From: Stenotrophomonas lactitubi | Lineage (GTDB): Bacteria; Pseudomonadota; Gammaproteobacteria; Xanthomonadales; Xanthomonadaceae | NCBI RefSeq assembly: GCF_002803515.1 | Contig: NZ_PHQX01000001.1 | Coordinates: 2,976,001 to 3,040,000 of the forward strand | Reading direction: 5' to 3' | Length of the DNA: 64,000 bases | Shown here: piece after piece, positions 36,201-44,598 of the stretch | Layout: every line of letters starts with the position of its first letter | How positions within the stretch are numbered: position 1 is the first letter of the stretch | The notes under the pieces: generated by a model | Told to the model about the DNA's origin: nothing | The model's input: only the letters and a program-made list of their open reading frames with translations | Databases searched by the model: none | Made by a program: the position numbers and the translations under genes

Positions 36201-39200
36201 TCGCGGTCGTCAACCGGCAGCGCGCTGGCGTCCAGATACGGCGACAGATCGTCCACCGCAGTCAACGCGGCGTCCTCCAACGCAGTGTCTTCCGATGTCA
36301 CCACCGCCTGTCCGGCTTCAATCTCCGCGGCAACGAGCGTGGCAGCAGCCACTTCCAACGTCGATTCCGGTGCCGGGGCGTCCGGCATCGAAGGCCATCC
36401 TGCGTCGAAGTAACGCGACAGATCATCGCTGCCGGTCAACTCAGCGGACTCCAGGCCCGCGTCGCTCAACGCGTCCTCGCTGACCTGCACTGCATCCAGC
36501 ACGTCGGCATCGGCAGCATCGACATCATCGGTATCACGCCCGGCTTCCGGCTCGATCCCGACCTCATGCGTCGACACGTCCACATCGGTATCGGCATCGG
36601 CGACCAGCGAAAGCAGCTGGTCGTCTTCGTCTTCGTCTTCGTCCTCATCCTCGACGTCCAGCCCGGTCATCGGCCAGCGTGCTTCCGGCAGTTCACCGGC
36701 CAGCGCCTGCAGGCGCTGCGCCAGTTCAGCCTGCGGCGCAATCCGCGGCTGCTCGGCCTGCAGCGCGTCCATGGTCGCGTTGATCGCCTGCGCGGTCTCG
36801 TCCAGGGCCGCCACGGCGTCATCACCGGGCACCACCTCGGCGGCCAGCGCGCGCTTGATGTACGACTCGGCGCCGCCGGTAACGGCGGTGATTTCCGGCA
36901 CTTCGGTCATCGCGAAGGCGCCGTTCATGGTGTGCACCGCACGCAGCAACGCGTCGCTGACCGGGTGCGGCGCCTGTTGCGCCGAGCGCAACCAGCCCTG
37001 CAGCGTGGCCTGGTGCAGTTCCACCTCGGCTTCCAGGATCTCGCGCAGCACGCTGTCGATGTTGGCCGGCGTACCCGCCGCTTCGACAGCGCTCTCTGCC
37101 GGGACATCGACAACCGGCTCGGCGCTGCCAACGGGCTCGACAGCATCGGCCGCTGCCACCAGCGCCGGTGCAGCAGCGCCCGGCAGCGCAACGTAGAACG
37201 TCTCTTCGCCTGCACCTACGCGATCGGCGATGGCCTGCATCGCCTGCAGGTCCACGCTGACACGCTGGCCGTCGCGCAGTGCCGCGTTCAACTGCGGCAG
37301 TGCCGTGTATGCGTGATCGACCATCGCCAGCACCGCCGGCGTGGGGGCACGGGTGCCATCGAGCACGCGATTGAGCATGCCCTCGATCTTCCACGCGAAC
37401 TCACCCAGGGTACGCGCGCCGACCAGGCGGCCACTGCCCTTCAGGGTGTGGAAGATGCGCCGGATCGGCCGCAGCCGATCCATGTTGTCCGGCTGCATGC
37501 GCCATGCCGGCAGCAGCGTGCCGAGATTGCCCAGCTCGTCGTCGAATTCTTCCAGGAACACCTCGCGGATGTCCTGGTCGATGTTTTCGGCATCGTCGTC
37601 GAAACCCGCCTCGAACCCGCCCTCGGCCACGGCCGGCGGTACGGTTTCGGTCGGCCCGGCAGTTGCCTGCATGGCCTGGGGGTTGAAGTCGGCGGCGGCG
37701 GCATTCAGCTCTGCGAAGAACTGCGCATCGGCTTCGCTGAAGTCGATTGGCGCAATGGTATCCACATCGACCAGAGACACGGTCGGCGCAGCCGCCGATG
37801 CCGGCAGGTCTTCGGACGCGCGCAGATCAGCGACCGGTTCGACGTAAGCCTCAGCCTCGGTCTCGGCGGTGGCGTCGGTCAATTCGGCAACGGCCAAGCC
37901 ATCGTTCGCCTGCGGCACCGCAACTGCGTCAACGAGCTCCAGCGTCGCAGGCGACTCCTGTTCGTCGTCCAGCGACAGCGTTTCCATCGCCTCCAGCGAA
38001 AGCACGTCATCGGCGTTGTCCAGCAGGCTGCTGTCGAAACGGAACACCACATCGTCGTTCAGCAGCGGCGGACCGTCCTGTTCGGCGGCAACCGGATCGA
38101 ACGCTGGCGAAATGACCGCATCCAGCGGCGCAGCAAACGACGCCTCGTCCAACGAGGTCGCCAGGAGGGCGTCATCGTTGACGTCTACAGCGGTTGCCTG
38201 CGCGTCGGCCTCTTCCAGCACCGGCGCTTCGGACAACGTCCAGGCAGCGGCGTTGGACTGTTCGACGGACAGCGGATCGAAGCTGACCGGATCGAAGCTG
38301 GCGAACGTCGGCGCACGCTCGTCGCTGTGTTCGGCAGCCGTACCTGCCGGCGCGTCGAACCCGCCCAGTTCCCATTGCGGCACTTCCGGCGCGGGTGCGC
38401 TGGAGGCGGCAAACAGCAGTGGCGCCGGGGTGTCGCGCGGTTCGGCAGGGACAGCCGGCGTAGCCAGCGATCCGAACATCAGGCCATTGTCGGCTGCCGG
38501 GGCCTCCGGCAGCGGATCAAAGGTGAAATCGGGCAGCGAGGCGGGCACGTCGCCCGGCGTCGGCGCGGCGGCCTGCACGATGGCGTCCAGCGGTTCGATC
38601 TGCAGCGGAACAGCCGGCACGGGCACGGCTTCGCGCTCGACCGGCTGCACCGGCTCGGCTGCGGCCACGCCACGCTCGGGCAGCGGCCAGTAGCGCAGCG
38701 CTTCCAGGCTGCTGCGGGTGATGTCGAGGATGTCCTCGCGACCCGGACGGCGGTCGCGCAGCGCTTCCAGGTAGTACTCCAGGCTGGCCATGGCATCGGC
38801 CAGGGTGTCCAGCTGGCGTCCACTGGGCACGCGCTGGCGACCGATCAGTTCGGCTTCGATGTACTGCTGCACGCCGCGCAGGTAGTCGGCGGCGGTGCCC
38901 AGATCGAGCATGCGCAATGCGCCGGAGACATCGCCGAGCAGGCGCGGCACATCCTGCAGCTCCGCGTGGTTCCAGCTGGTTTCAATGAAGGCGACGAAAT
39001 GCTCGCGGGCGGCGGCGAAATTGGCGATCGCCTCGTGCGCCAGCACTTCCACCGTGCGCCGGTTCTCCACCGCGCTCGGATCATCCTGGCCACTGCCACT
39101 GGCACCGAGGTGTGCGACCTGGTCGTCCAGCGATGCATCGACATAAAGCAGCGCACCAGCGATATCCAGCAGCATGTCTTCGTCGATCTGCTGGCGGCCT

Positions 39201-39919
39201 TCGACAACCCCGCGCAGTGCATCACGCTGCTGCACGACCACGCCGCGCGCGGCGCCGAGGCCGAGCATGCCCAGCGTATCGGCCACCGAGCCCAGCTTGG
39301 TCACCTGCTCCTGCAGCTGTTGCGGCGCGCCGTCGGTACGCAGGTGCAGGTCCAGGGCGTCCTTGACCTGCAGCAGTTCTTCCTTGACCGCATTGCCAAC
39401 GGTATCCAGCAGCTCGCGGTTGCGGCCGCTGAGGCTGCCACGTGCGTGGTCCAGTTCCGCTTCAGTGGCGGTCACCGAATCGGGCGCGAACGCGAACAGC
39501 ACGCTGTCGTTGATCAGCGCTTCGCCACGGGCGGCGCGGATCTCGTTGAGCAGCGGCTGCAGCACGATCGGAATGTCACGGTGCCCGTTCTGCAGGCGCT
39601 CCAGGTAATCGGGCAGCAGCACGCTGCCGCGCATCAGGGTGGCGCAGGCCTCATCGCGCTCTGCCACCTCGCCCTTGCCGACAGCAATGGCGAGCTGTTC
39701 CAGCTCTTCGGCCACCATCGCCGGTGCATACAGTTCAACCATGCGCAGCGTGCCCTGCACCTGGTGCAGGTAGCCGGCGCAGATGCGCATGCGGCTGCTG
39801 TCGCCCGGGTCTTCGGCGAAGTACTCGACCTCGTTGCGCACCAGGCGCAGGGTCTCGTCCAGTTCGGGCTTGACCCAGCCCAGGGCCGCGTGGCTCATCG
39901 CATCGCGCAGGCTGCTCAT
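33236..39919 (-). CDS. chpA: ChpA/PilL hybrid chemotaxis histidine kinase
   Basis: From the ATG at 39919 (MSSLRDAMSHAALG), with GGAG 7 nt upstream, the product is 2227 aa. Domains in order: FimL-like helical N-terminus; acidic low-complexity linkers; HPt with FHTLKGSG (His about 824); HPt-like VHTMNGAF (about 996, Lys replaced by Asn); HPt LHTLKGGA (about 1493); dimer and HATPase domains with RNSVAHGLE and DDGAGLD near 1820 and GRGVGMD; a CheW domain; and a C-terminal receiver with VVDDS and phospho-acceptor Asp in LLDIEMP near 2150. It is the central kinase of type IV pilus mechanosensing and twitching control, phosphorylating PilG and PilH. P. aeruginosa ChpA has more Xpt domains, so this is a reduced version. 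Confidence 0.95.
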   Translation of the reverse strand: MSSLRDAMSHAALGWVKPELDETLRLVRNEVEYFAEDPGDSSRMRICAGYLHQVQGTLRMVELYAPAMVAEELEQLAIAVGKGEVAERDEACATLMRGSVLLPDYLERLQNGHRDIPIVLQPLLNEIRAARGEALINDSVLFAFAPDSVTATEAELDHARGSLSGRNRELLDTVGNAVKEELLQVKDALDLHLRTDGAPQQLQEQVTKLGSVADTLGMLGLGAARGVVVQQRDALRGVVEGRQQIDEDMLLDIAGALLYVDASLDDQVAHLGASGSGQDDPSAVENRRTVEVLAHEAIANFAAAREHFVAFIETSWNHAELQDVPRLLGDVSGALRMLDLGTAADYLRGVQQYIEAELIGRQRVPSGRQLDTLADAMASLEYYLEALRDRRPGREDILDITRSSLEALRYWPLPERGVAAAEPVQPVEREAVPVPAVPLQIEPLDAIVQAAAPTPGDVPASLPDFTFDPLPEAPAADNGLMFGSLATPAVPAEPRDTPAPLLFAASSAPAPEVPQWELGGFDAPAGTAAEHSDERAPTFASFDPVSFDPLSVEQSNAAAWTLSEAPVLEEADAQATAVDVNDDALLATSLDEASFAAPLDAVISPAFDPVAAEQDGPPLLNDDVVFRFDSSLLDNADDVLSLEAMETLSLDDEQESPATLELVDAVAVPQANDGLAVAELTDATAETEAEAYVEPVADLRASEDLPASAAAPTVSLVDVDTIAPIDFSEADAQFFAELNAAAADFNPQAMQATAGPTETVPPAVAEGGFEAGFDDDAENIDQDIREVFLEEFDDELGNLGTLLPAWRMQPDNMDRLRPIRRIFHTLKGSGRLVGARTLGEFAWKIEGMLNRVLDGTRAPTPAVLAMVDHAYTALPQLNAALRDGQRVSVDLQAMQAIADRVGAGEETFYVALPGAAAPALVAAADAVEPVGSAEPVVDVPAESAVEAAGTPANIDSVLREILEAEVELHQATLQGWLRSAQQAPHPVSDALLRAVHTMNGAFAMTEVPEITAVTGGAESYIKRALAAEVVPGDDAVAALDETAQAINATMDALQAEQPRIAPQAELAQRLQALAGELPEARWPMTGLDVEDEDEDEDEDDQLLSLVADADTDVDVSTHEVGIEPEAGRDTDDVDAADADVLDAVQVSEDALSDAGLESAELTGSDDLSRYFDAGWPSMPDAPAPESTLEVAAATLVAAEIEAGQAVVTSEDTALEDAALTAVDDLSPYLDASALPVDDRDLDVANDLNTPLPFTPEMAVDEDAAAVPLDSELSSLQDEMAVPGFADPVTLEAALEAGLHVIDEEQDRDEDGQWPVLGLQASELAPGEAEAFAEDADVGGEAAVGEGESTDQPSPATVEDVGPVETAQDAISPSRFFELEDAPGQAAVVDSGMIVVPVAMEAAAIDAEPVAVDSADAAVPADTAVLEAQTESETESETEESADLLDFSVYDRELVDIFVEEGKDLLDHCDGLISELREAPQDREALAGLQRDLHTLKGGARMAGINAIGDLGHSIESLLEAVAGGRTEIERRDVQLLERGFDRLHQLLTRTGEHRIVEPAQDLLDAFEARTTTDIAAAASAAAAAAAVVAEQAPQATPAVAVVDAPLSAPLPVEGSTEEDPLARPQQEQVRVRADLLDRLVNHAGEVAIYRSRLEQQLGAFRGAMGELERTNARLRDQLRRLDLETEAQIVARYQREQDQADHKFDPLELDRFSTLQQLSRALNESAADLGGLQGVLDDLSRQYDSLLQQQSRVSSELQDGLMRARMVPFDGLVPRLRRVVRQAGMDTGKQVHLTLEGTHGELDRNVLDRMVAPLEHMLRNSVAHGLEAPEQRRAAGKPEEGEIAIRLHREGSEIVLDVADDGAGLDREAIRRRAIERGLLPADAQPSEQELDNLIFASGFSTADQVSQLAGRGVGMDVVGNEVRQLGGSVDIQSVRGQGVRFTLRLPQTLAVTQAVFVQIGETTFAVPVASVSGIGRLSHERFEAADSSYRYSGEDYPLYDLGSLVGQAPARADGQAQVPLLLVRAGDLRAAVAIDQVLGNREVVVKPVGLQIASVPGIYGATITGDGRVVVILDVAPLVRRFLANPTAPVLVNAPRQERQVPLVMVVDDSLTMRKVTGRILERHNFEVSVARDGVEALEQLEERVPDLMLLDIEMPRMDGYELATAMRADPRYKDVPIVMITSRSGDKHRQRAFEIGVQRYLGKPYQELDLMRNVYDLLGIARVRE

Positions 39920-39987
39920 GGATGCGCTCCGGTCGCCGCCGCGCGACGGTCGCGCGGATCCTGGCGTGGGAAATGGAAATGCTTCAT
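39916..39987 (-). CDS. Candidate 23-aa ORF between pilJ and chpA
   Basis: On the minus strand an ATG at 39985-39987 opens 23 codons (begins MKHFHFPRQDPRDRR). The stop TGA overlaps the chpA start as ATGA. AAGGAA lies 7 nt before the ATG, an ideal ribosome binding site. It begins 33 nt after the pilJ stop, in the slot where pilK lies in P. aeruginosa. It may encode a microprotein or only couple translation of pilJ to chpA. No homologue is known to me, and the length is too short to judge by codon use. Confidence 0.4.
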   Translation of the reverse strand: MKHFHFPRQDPRDRRAAATGAHP

Positions 39988-40019
39988 CGACTGGTTCCTT
40001 GCTCGCCGCCCTGCCCGTG

Positions 40020-42056
40020 TCACGCCGGCAGCTTGAAGTCGGCCACCGAACGACGCAGGTCGGCCGCCAGCTGCGCCAGGTGGCCGATCGACTCGGCGGT
40101 CTGCCCGGCACCCTGCGAGGTCTGGCCGGTGATCTGGCGGATCACGCCCATCGTGCGGGTGATGTCCGACGCCGCCGACGACTGCTGCTGCGCGGCGATG
40201 GAGATGTTCTTGATGAGGGTGTTGAGTGCATTGGACACGCGCTCGATCTCGGTCAGTGCGGTACCGGCGTCTTCGGCCAGGCGTGCACCGGACACCACTT
40301 CGGCGGTGGTCTGTTCCATGGAGGTGACCGCTTCGTTGGTATCGGCCTGAATGGCCTGGACCAGGTTCTCGATGCGTCGGGTCGCACCGGAGGTGCGCTC
40401 TGCCAGGCGCTGCACTTCGTCGGCCACGACCGCGAAACCGCGACCGGCTTCACCGGCCGACGCCGCCTGCACAGCCGCGTTCAACGCCAGGATGTTGGTC
40501 TGCTCGGAAATGTCGTTGATCAGTTCCACGATCGAGCCGATCTCCTGCGAGGACTCGCCCAGGCGCTTGATGCGCTTGGAGGTTTCCTGGATCTGGTCGC
40601 GGATCTGGTCCATGCCCTGGATGGTCTCGCGGACCACGCCGGCACCTTCGGCGGCGATCACCACCGAACGCTGTGCCACGTCGGCCGACTCGGCCGAGTT
40701 GCGCGATACCTGCTCGATGCTGGCGGCGATTTCGCCGATCCGGTCCGACGCCGAGGTGATCTGGTTGGCCTGGTGGCCGGCCGCTTCGGCCAGCTGCATC
40801 GCCGTTGCCTGCGTTTCCTGGGTCGACAGCGCGACCTTGGCCGAGGTGTCGTTGATGGTGGTCACCAGGTGGCGCAGTTCATCCACCGCGTAGTTGATGG
40901 CGTCTGCGATCGCGCCAGTCATGTCCTCGGTCACCGAGGCTTTCACGGTCAGGTCGCCCTCACCGAGCGAGGAGATTTCATCCAGCAGCCGCATGATCGC
41001 CTGCTGGTTGCGGCTGTTGAACTCCACCTGGGTCTGGTAGCGCAGTTCCTGTTCGCGCGAGCGGCTGCGCACGTTGGTGGAGACGAAGCCGATGATCGCG
41101 ATCAGCGACAGCGCACCGGATACCACGCCGATCCAGAAATTCGGGAACAGGCGGGTGTCGGACACCGAGCCGAACGAGGAGAACGCTTCGAACAGCTTGC
41201 GGCTGTCGGTCAGCATCTTCGCCGAACCCTGGCCCAGCGTGGCGGCAGCGGACTGCGCGGCGAACAGCTGGCGCGAGCTGGCCAGGATCGCGTCGGCGTC
41301 CTGCTTCATCGCCTCCCACTTCTGCTGCGACTGCTCCAGCGCCGCAACGGCGGCAGCGCCGCGCACGGCGGTGATGCCCAGATCCTCGTTGCCATTGCGC
41401 AGCGCATCGAGCACCTGCGAGAACACGGTGATGTCGCGGGCCAGCGCGTCACCGGCAGCGGCCGCAGCCGTGCCGCCGGCGCGTATTTCAGTCACGCGAC
41501 GCGCCATCGAACCGGCCACCACCACCTGCTGCAGGGCACTGTAGACCTGCGACGCCGGGGCGCCGGAGGCGGACATCGCACGCACCAGTTCGTTCAACTG
41601 GGCCTGCAGGCCCGGCACCGCGCCGGAGAAGTTGTTGGCGTTGCCGGCCAGGGCCAGCACTGCCGGTTCACTGGCGACCAGCTGGCCTGCCTGCTTGCCC
41701 AGCGGCGTCCAGGTGTCGGCCAGGGTCGAGATCGCCCGCGACACGCCGGGCTCGTTGCCGTAGCGCCCCTGCAGGGTCGATACGTTCTGCTCGATCGCGT
41801 TGCGGGTGGCCTTGAAGGCGGTGAAGGCCTGCGCGTTGCCGCCCACCGCGTCACGACCCTGGTTGGCCAGCTGCTGCGACAGCACCTGCAGGTCCGCGGC
41901 CTTGGAGCCGGCATCGGCCAGGCGGCTGCCCTGCCAGGTGGACACACCCGTGTTCACGCCGAACAGGATCATCGACAGCGCCAACAGCGCCAGCCAGAGG
42001 TTGCTGCCGCCCAGCCGCAGCTTGCCGGACTTGGTGGCATCCGAAGCAGTACTCAT
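40020..42056 (-). CDS. pilJ: Type IV pilus methyl-accepting chemotaxis protein PilJ
   Basis: This 678-aa protein has an N-terminal membrane helix at about residues 21-41, a long helical periplasmic PilJ-type region, a second membrane helix near residue 310-330, a HAMP segment and the cytoplasmic MCP signalling domain. The signalling tip is close to [19 protein letters not shown], the conserved hairpin motif that binds CheW and kinase. It senses PilA or surface contact in P. aeruginosa and feeds ChpA through PilI. No methyltransferase gene follows it, unlike in P. aeruginosa. Confidence 0.96.
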   Translation of the reverse strand: MSTASDATKSGKLRLGGSNLWLALLALSMILFGVNTGVSTWQGSRLADAGSKAADLQVLSQQLANQGRDAVGGNAQAFTAFKATRNAIEQNVSTLQGRYGNEPGVSRAISTLADTWTPLGKQAGQLVASEPAVLALAGNANNFSGAVPGLQAQLNELVRAMSASGAPASQVYSALQQVVVAGSMARRVTEIRAGGTAAAAAGDALARDITVFSQVLDALRNGNEDLGITAVRGAAAVAALEQSQQKWEAMKQDADAILASSRQLFAAQSAAATLGQGSAKMLTDSRKLFEAFSSFGSVSDTRLFPNFWIGVVSGALSLIAIIGFVSTNVRSRSREQELRYQTQVEFNSRNQQAIMRLLDEISSLGEGDLTVKASVTEDMTGAIADAINYAVDELRHLVTTINDTSAKVALSTQETQATAMQLAEAAGHQANQITSASDRIGEIAASIEQVSRNSAESADVAQRSVVIAAEGAGVVRETIQGMDQIRDQIQETSKRIKRLGESSQEIGSIVELINDISEQTNILALNAAVQAASAGEAGRGFAVVADEVQRLAERTSGATRRIENLVQAIQADTNEAVTSMEQTTAEVVSGARLAEDAGTALTEIERVSNALNTLIKNISIAAQQQSSAASDITRTMGVIRQITGQTSQGAGQTAESIGHLAQLAADLRRSVADFKLPA

Positions 42057-42097
42057 CGTTCAACCTCGATTTTCAATGCAGGGGGCGATGCCCGGCC

Positions 42098-42628
42098 TCA
42101 GGCCGCGGCTTGCCGGAATTCAGGGGTGCGCGACAGCAGCGAGAGCGAGAACACGCCCCAGTCGTTGCCATCGGCATGGAAAGCGCGATCGACGAAGTGC
42201 CCGTAGCGTCCTTCAGCCAGTGAACCGGCCTCGATCTGCTGGGTCAGCTCGAAACTGCGCTGGCCGAACAGTTCGTCAATGGTCAGGGCGACGTCGCCAC
42301 CGGCCTGGCGCATGATCAGCACGCGCTGGCCTTCCTGCTGGACGGTGCGCGCACCTTCCAGGAAGTACTTCAGGTCGACCACCGGGAACAGGTTGCCGCG
42401 CAGGTTGCCCACGCCCAGCAGCCAGGGCTGCGCGCAGGGCACCGGGGTCACCGGCGGCATCGGTACGATCTCCACCACTTCGCGGAAATCGGACACCAGC
42501 CGGCGCTGGCCGACACGGAATCCGACGCCACGCCACAGGTCCTGGGCGAACTGTCGCCCGGGCAGCTGCACCGCGTGGGCCAGGCTGCGCCGTTCGTAGG
42601 CTTCAAGAATGTCGAAGGGCGAGCGCAT
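42098..42628 (-). CDS. pilI: CheW-like adaptor PilI
   Basis: This 176-aa CheW-domain protein has VGVGNLRGNLFPVVDL, the conserved N-L-R-G segment of the receptor/kinase contact strand. It couples PilJ to ChpA. It overlaps pilH by one base (TGATG). Confidence 0.94.
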   Translation of the reverse strand: MRSPFDILEAYERRSLAHAVQLPGRQFAQDLWRGVGFRVGQRRLVSDFREVVEIVPMPPVTPVPCAQPWLLGVGNLRGNLFPVVDLKYFLEGARTVQQEGQRVLIMRQAGGDVALTIDELFGQRSFELTQQIEAGSLAEGRYGHFVDRAFHADGNDWGVFSLSLLSRTPEFRQAAA

Positions 42629-42990
42629 CAGGCCACCAGCTCGTTGATCCGCGCGATGAGTTCTTCCTCGCGCGGCGGCTTGACGATGTAATCGGCGGCG
42701 CCCTGGCGCAGCCCCCAGGCCTTGTCGGTTTCCATCGCCTTGGTGCTGACGATGATGACCGGGATGTGCTTGATCGCGGCGTCGCGGGCCATCGCCCGGG
42801 TCGCCTGGAAACCGCTCATGCCCGGCAGCACCACGTCCATCAGGACCAGCTGCGGCACCTGGTCGCGGACCAGCTGCAGGCCATCTTCGGCATTGTCCGC
42901 TTCCAGCACCTCATGGCCGGCACGGCGCAGCCATTGGGTGAACACCGCGCGGTCGGTCGGTGAATCCTCGATCAGGACGATACGAGCCAT
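42628..42990 (-). CDS. pilH: Response regulator PilH
   Basis: This 120-aa single receiver domain has acidic pair E-D-S near residue 8, phospho-acceptor Asp in VLMDVVLPG near residue 52, Thr/Ser in VSTKA and Lys in IVKPP. It has no output domain. In P. aeruginosa PilH dampens signalling and opposes PilG. The position right after pilG and the KPPREEEL C-terminus support PilH. Confidence 0.95.
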   Translation of the reverse strand: MARIVLIEDSPTDRAVFTQWLRRAGHEVLEADNAEDGLQLVRDQVPQLVLMDVVLPGMSGFQATRAMARDAAIKHIPVIIVSTKAMETDKAWGLRQGAADYIVKPPREEELIARINELVA

Positions 42991-43008
42991 TGTGCCTTTC
43001 CCCCCTGG

Positions 43009-43410
43009 TCAGGCGTTGACGTACGTGCGGATGGCACCCAGCAGTTCTTCGCGCGTGAATGGCTTGGTCAGATATTGCTCCGAGCCGACGATGCGCCCCC
43101 GCGCCTTGTCGAACAGACCATCCTTGGACGACAGCATGATCACCGGGGTCGCCTTGAACAGCTGGTTGCCCTTGATCAGTGCGCAGGTCTGGTAGCCATC
43201 CAGGCGCGGCATCATGATGTCGACGAAGATGATCTGCGGCTGCTGGTCGGCGATCTTGGCCAAGGCCTCGAAACCGTCCGTTGCGGTCACTACTTCGCAG
43301 CCTTCGCGCTTCAGTAGTGTTTCCGCAGTCCTGCGGATGGTCTTCGAGTCATCGATGACCATCACCCGGAGTCCTGCGAGCTCCCCGCCCGCAGTCGTGT
43401 TTTCAGTCAT
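43009..43410 (-). CDS. pilG: Response regulator PilG
   Basis: This single receiver domain of 133 aa starts at the ATG at 43410 (MTENTTAGG), which has GGGGA 8 nt upstream; the ATG two codons earlier (43416) would leave no spacing. It has VIDDSKTIRR, phospho-acceptor Asp in FVDIMMPRLDGYQ, SSKD and LTKPF. PilG activates pilus extension and cAMP signalling in P. aeruginosa. It is the first gene of the pil-chp operon, divergent from gshB, with a recognisable promoter. Confidence 0.95.
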   Translation of the reverse strand: MTENTTAGGELAGLRVMVIDDSKTIRRTAETLLKREGCEVVTATDGFEALAKIADQQPQIIFVDIMMPRLDGYQTCALIKGNQLFKATPVIMLSSKDGLFDKARGRIVGSEQYLTKPFTREELLGAIRTYVNA

Positions 43411-43465
43411 TGCCATTCCCCAAGCGCGCGGCCCAATCTTTGGCGGGAGCCGCTGCGAAAGCGTA

Positions 43466-43495
43466 TCTATATCGCACTTCCCGCGCCCGCTTCAA
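43466..43495 (-). promoter_or_regulatory. Promoter of the pilG operon
   Basis: On the minus strand TTGAAG (43490-43495) is followed by an 18-nt spacer and TATAGA (43466-43471), inside the only A/T-rich patch of the intergenic region. The predicted start near 43459 gives a leader of about 50 nt. Confidence 0.55.
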
Positions 43496-43650
43496 GGGCG
43501 GTCCGTGGCGCGGGGCGTGGCGCCGGGCTGAACGTGACCGGATTGGCAATCACTGCGCAGCCGGGCAAGGGACGCTGCGTTGCACATTGCCGGGGAGGCG
43601 CACAGCCGGCGTTGCCGCTACCATCAACGCCTTGCCTGACAGGTGCGCCC

Positions 43651-44598
43651 ATGCCGTTGAACGTCATCGTGGTGATGGATCCCATCGCCCACATCAAGAT
43701 CGCCAAGGACACCACGTTCGCCATGCTGCTGGAAGCCCAGCGCCGCGGCCATGCCCTGCACTACGTGCGCCCGGGCGGGCTGGCGCTGGAAGGCGGGGTG
43801 GCCGTGGCCTGGACCGCCCCCTTGCAGGTGCGCGACGACCCGGCCGGCTGGTACGAGCTGGGCGCATTCAGCCGGATTGAATTCGGCCCCGGCCAGATCG
43901 TGCTGATGCGCAAGGACCCACCGGTCGACGCCGAGTACGTCTACGACACCCAGGTGCTGGATGTCGCTGCCGCCGCCGGTGCCTGCGTGGTCAACAACCC
44001 GCAGGGCCTGCGCGACTACAACGAGAAGCTGGCAGCGCTGCTGTTCCCGCAGTGCTGCCCGCCAACCCTGGTCAGCCGCGATGCCAAGGCGCTGAAGGCC
44101 TTCGCGCTGGAACACGGCCAGGCCGTGCTGAAGCCGCTGGATGGCATGGGTGGGCGCTCGATCTTCCGCAGCGGCCAGGGCGATCCCAACCTGAACGTGA
44201 TCCTGGAAACGCTGACCGACGGCGGTCGCAAGCTCGCCCTGGCCCAGAAGTTCATTCCCGACATCACCGCCGGCGACAAGCGCATCCTGCTGGTCGATGG
44301 CGAGCCGGTCGACTACTGCCTGGCGCGCATTCCGCAGGGCGATGAGTTCCGCGGCAACCTGGCCGCCGGTGGCCGCGGCGAAGGCCGCCCGCTGAGCGAA
44401 CGCGACCGCTGGATCGCCGCCCAGGTCGGCCCGGAGATGAAGCGTCGTGGCATGCGTTTCGTCGGCCTGGACGTCATCGGTGACTTCCTGACCGAGGTCA
44501 ACGTGACCAGCCCGACCTGCGTGCGCGAACTGGACGCGCAGTACGGCCTGAACATCGCCGGCACCCTGTTCGACGCGATCGAGGCCGATCTGCACTGA
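43651..44598 (+). CDS. gshB: Glutathione synthetase
   Basis: The start at 43651 (MPLNVIVVMDPIAHIKIAKDTTFAML) gives 315 aa, the standard bacterial length. An ATP-grasp fold is evident: K-P-L-D-G-M-G-G-R-S-I-F phosphate loop, NLAAGGRGE, and GLDVIGDFLTEVNVTSPT at the metal site. It ligates glycine to gamma-glutamylcysteine. AGGTG precedes the ATG. It overlaps the tonB gene by one base, and this gshB-tonB-pilG neighbourhood is conserved in P. aeruginosa. Confidence 0.97.
   Translation: MPLNVIVVMDPIAHIKIAKDTTFAMLLEAQRRGHALHYVRPGGLALEGGVAVAWTAPLQVRDDPAGWYELGAFSRIEFGPGQIVLMRKDPPVDAEYVYDTQVLDVAAAAGACVVNNPQGLRDYNEKLAALLFPQCCPPTLVSRDAKALKAFALEHGQAVLKPLDGMGGRSIFRSGQGDPNLNVILETLTDGGRKLALAQKFIPDITAGDKRILLVDGEPVDYCLARIPQGDEFRGNLAAGGRGEGRPLSERDRWIAAQVGPEMKRRGMRFVGLDVIGDFLTEVNVTSPTCVRELDAQYGLNIAGTLFDAIEADLH

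Noticed and set aside
32921..40036. A plus-strand open frame of 2371 codons opposite chpA
   Set aside because: It is exactly antisense to a well-recognised kinase, has no recognisable domain, and such long antisense frames are expected where GC-rich codon bias removes stop codons.
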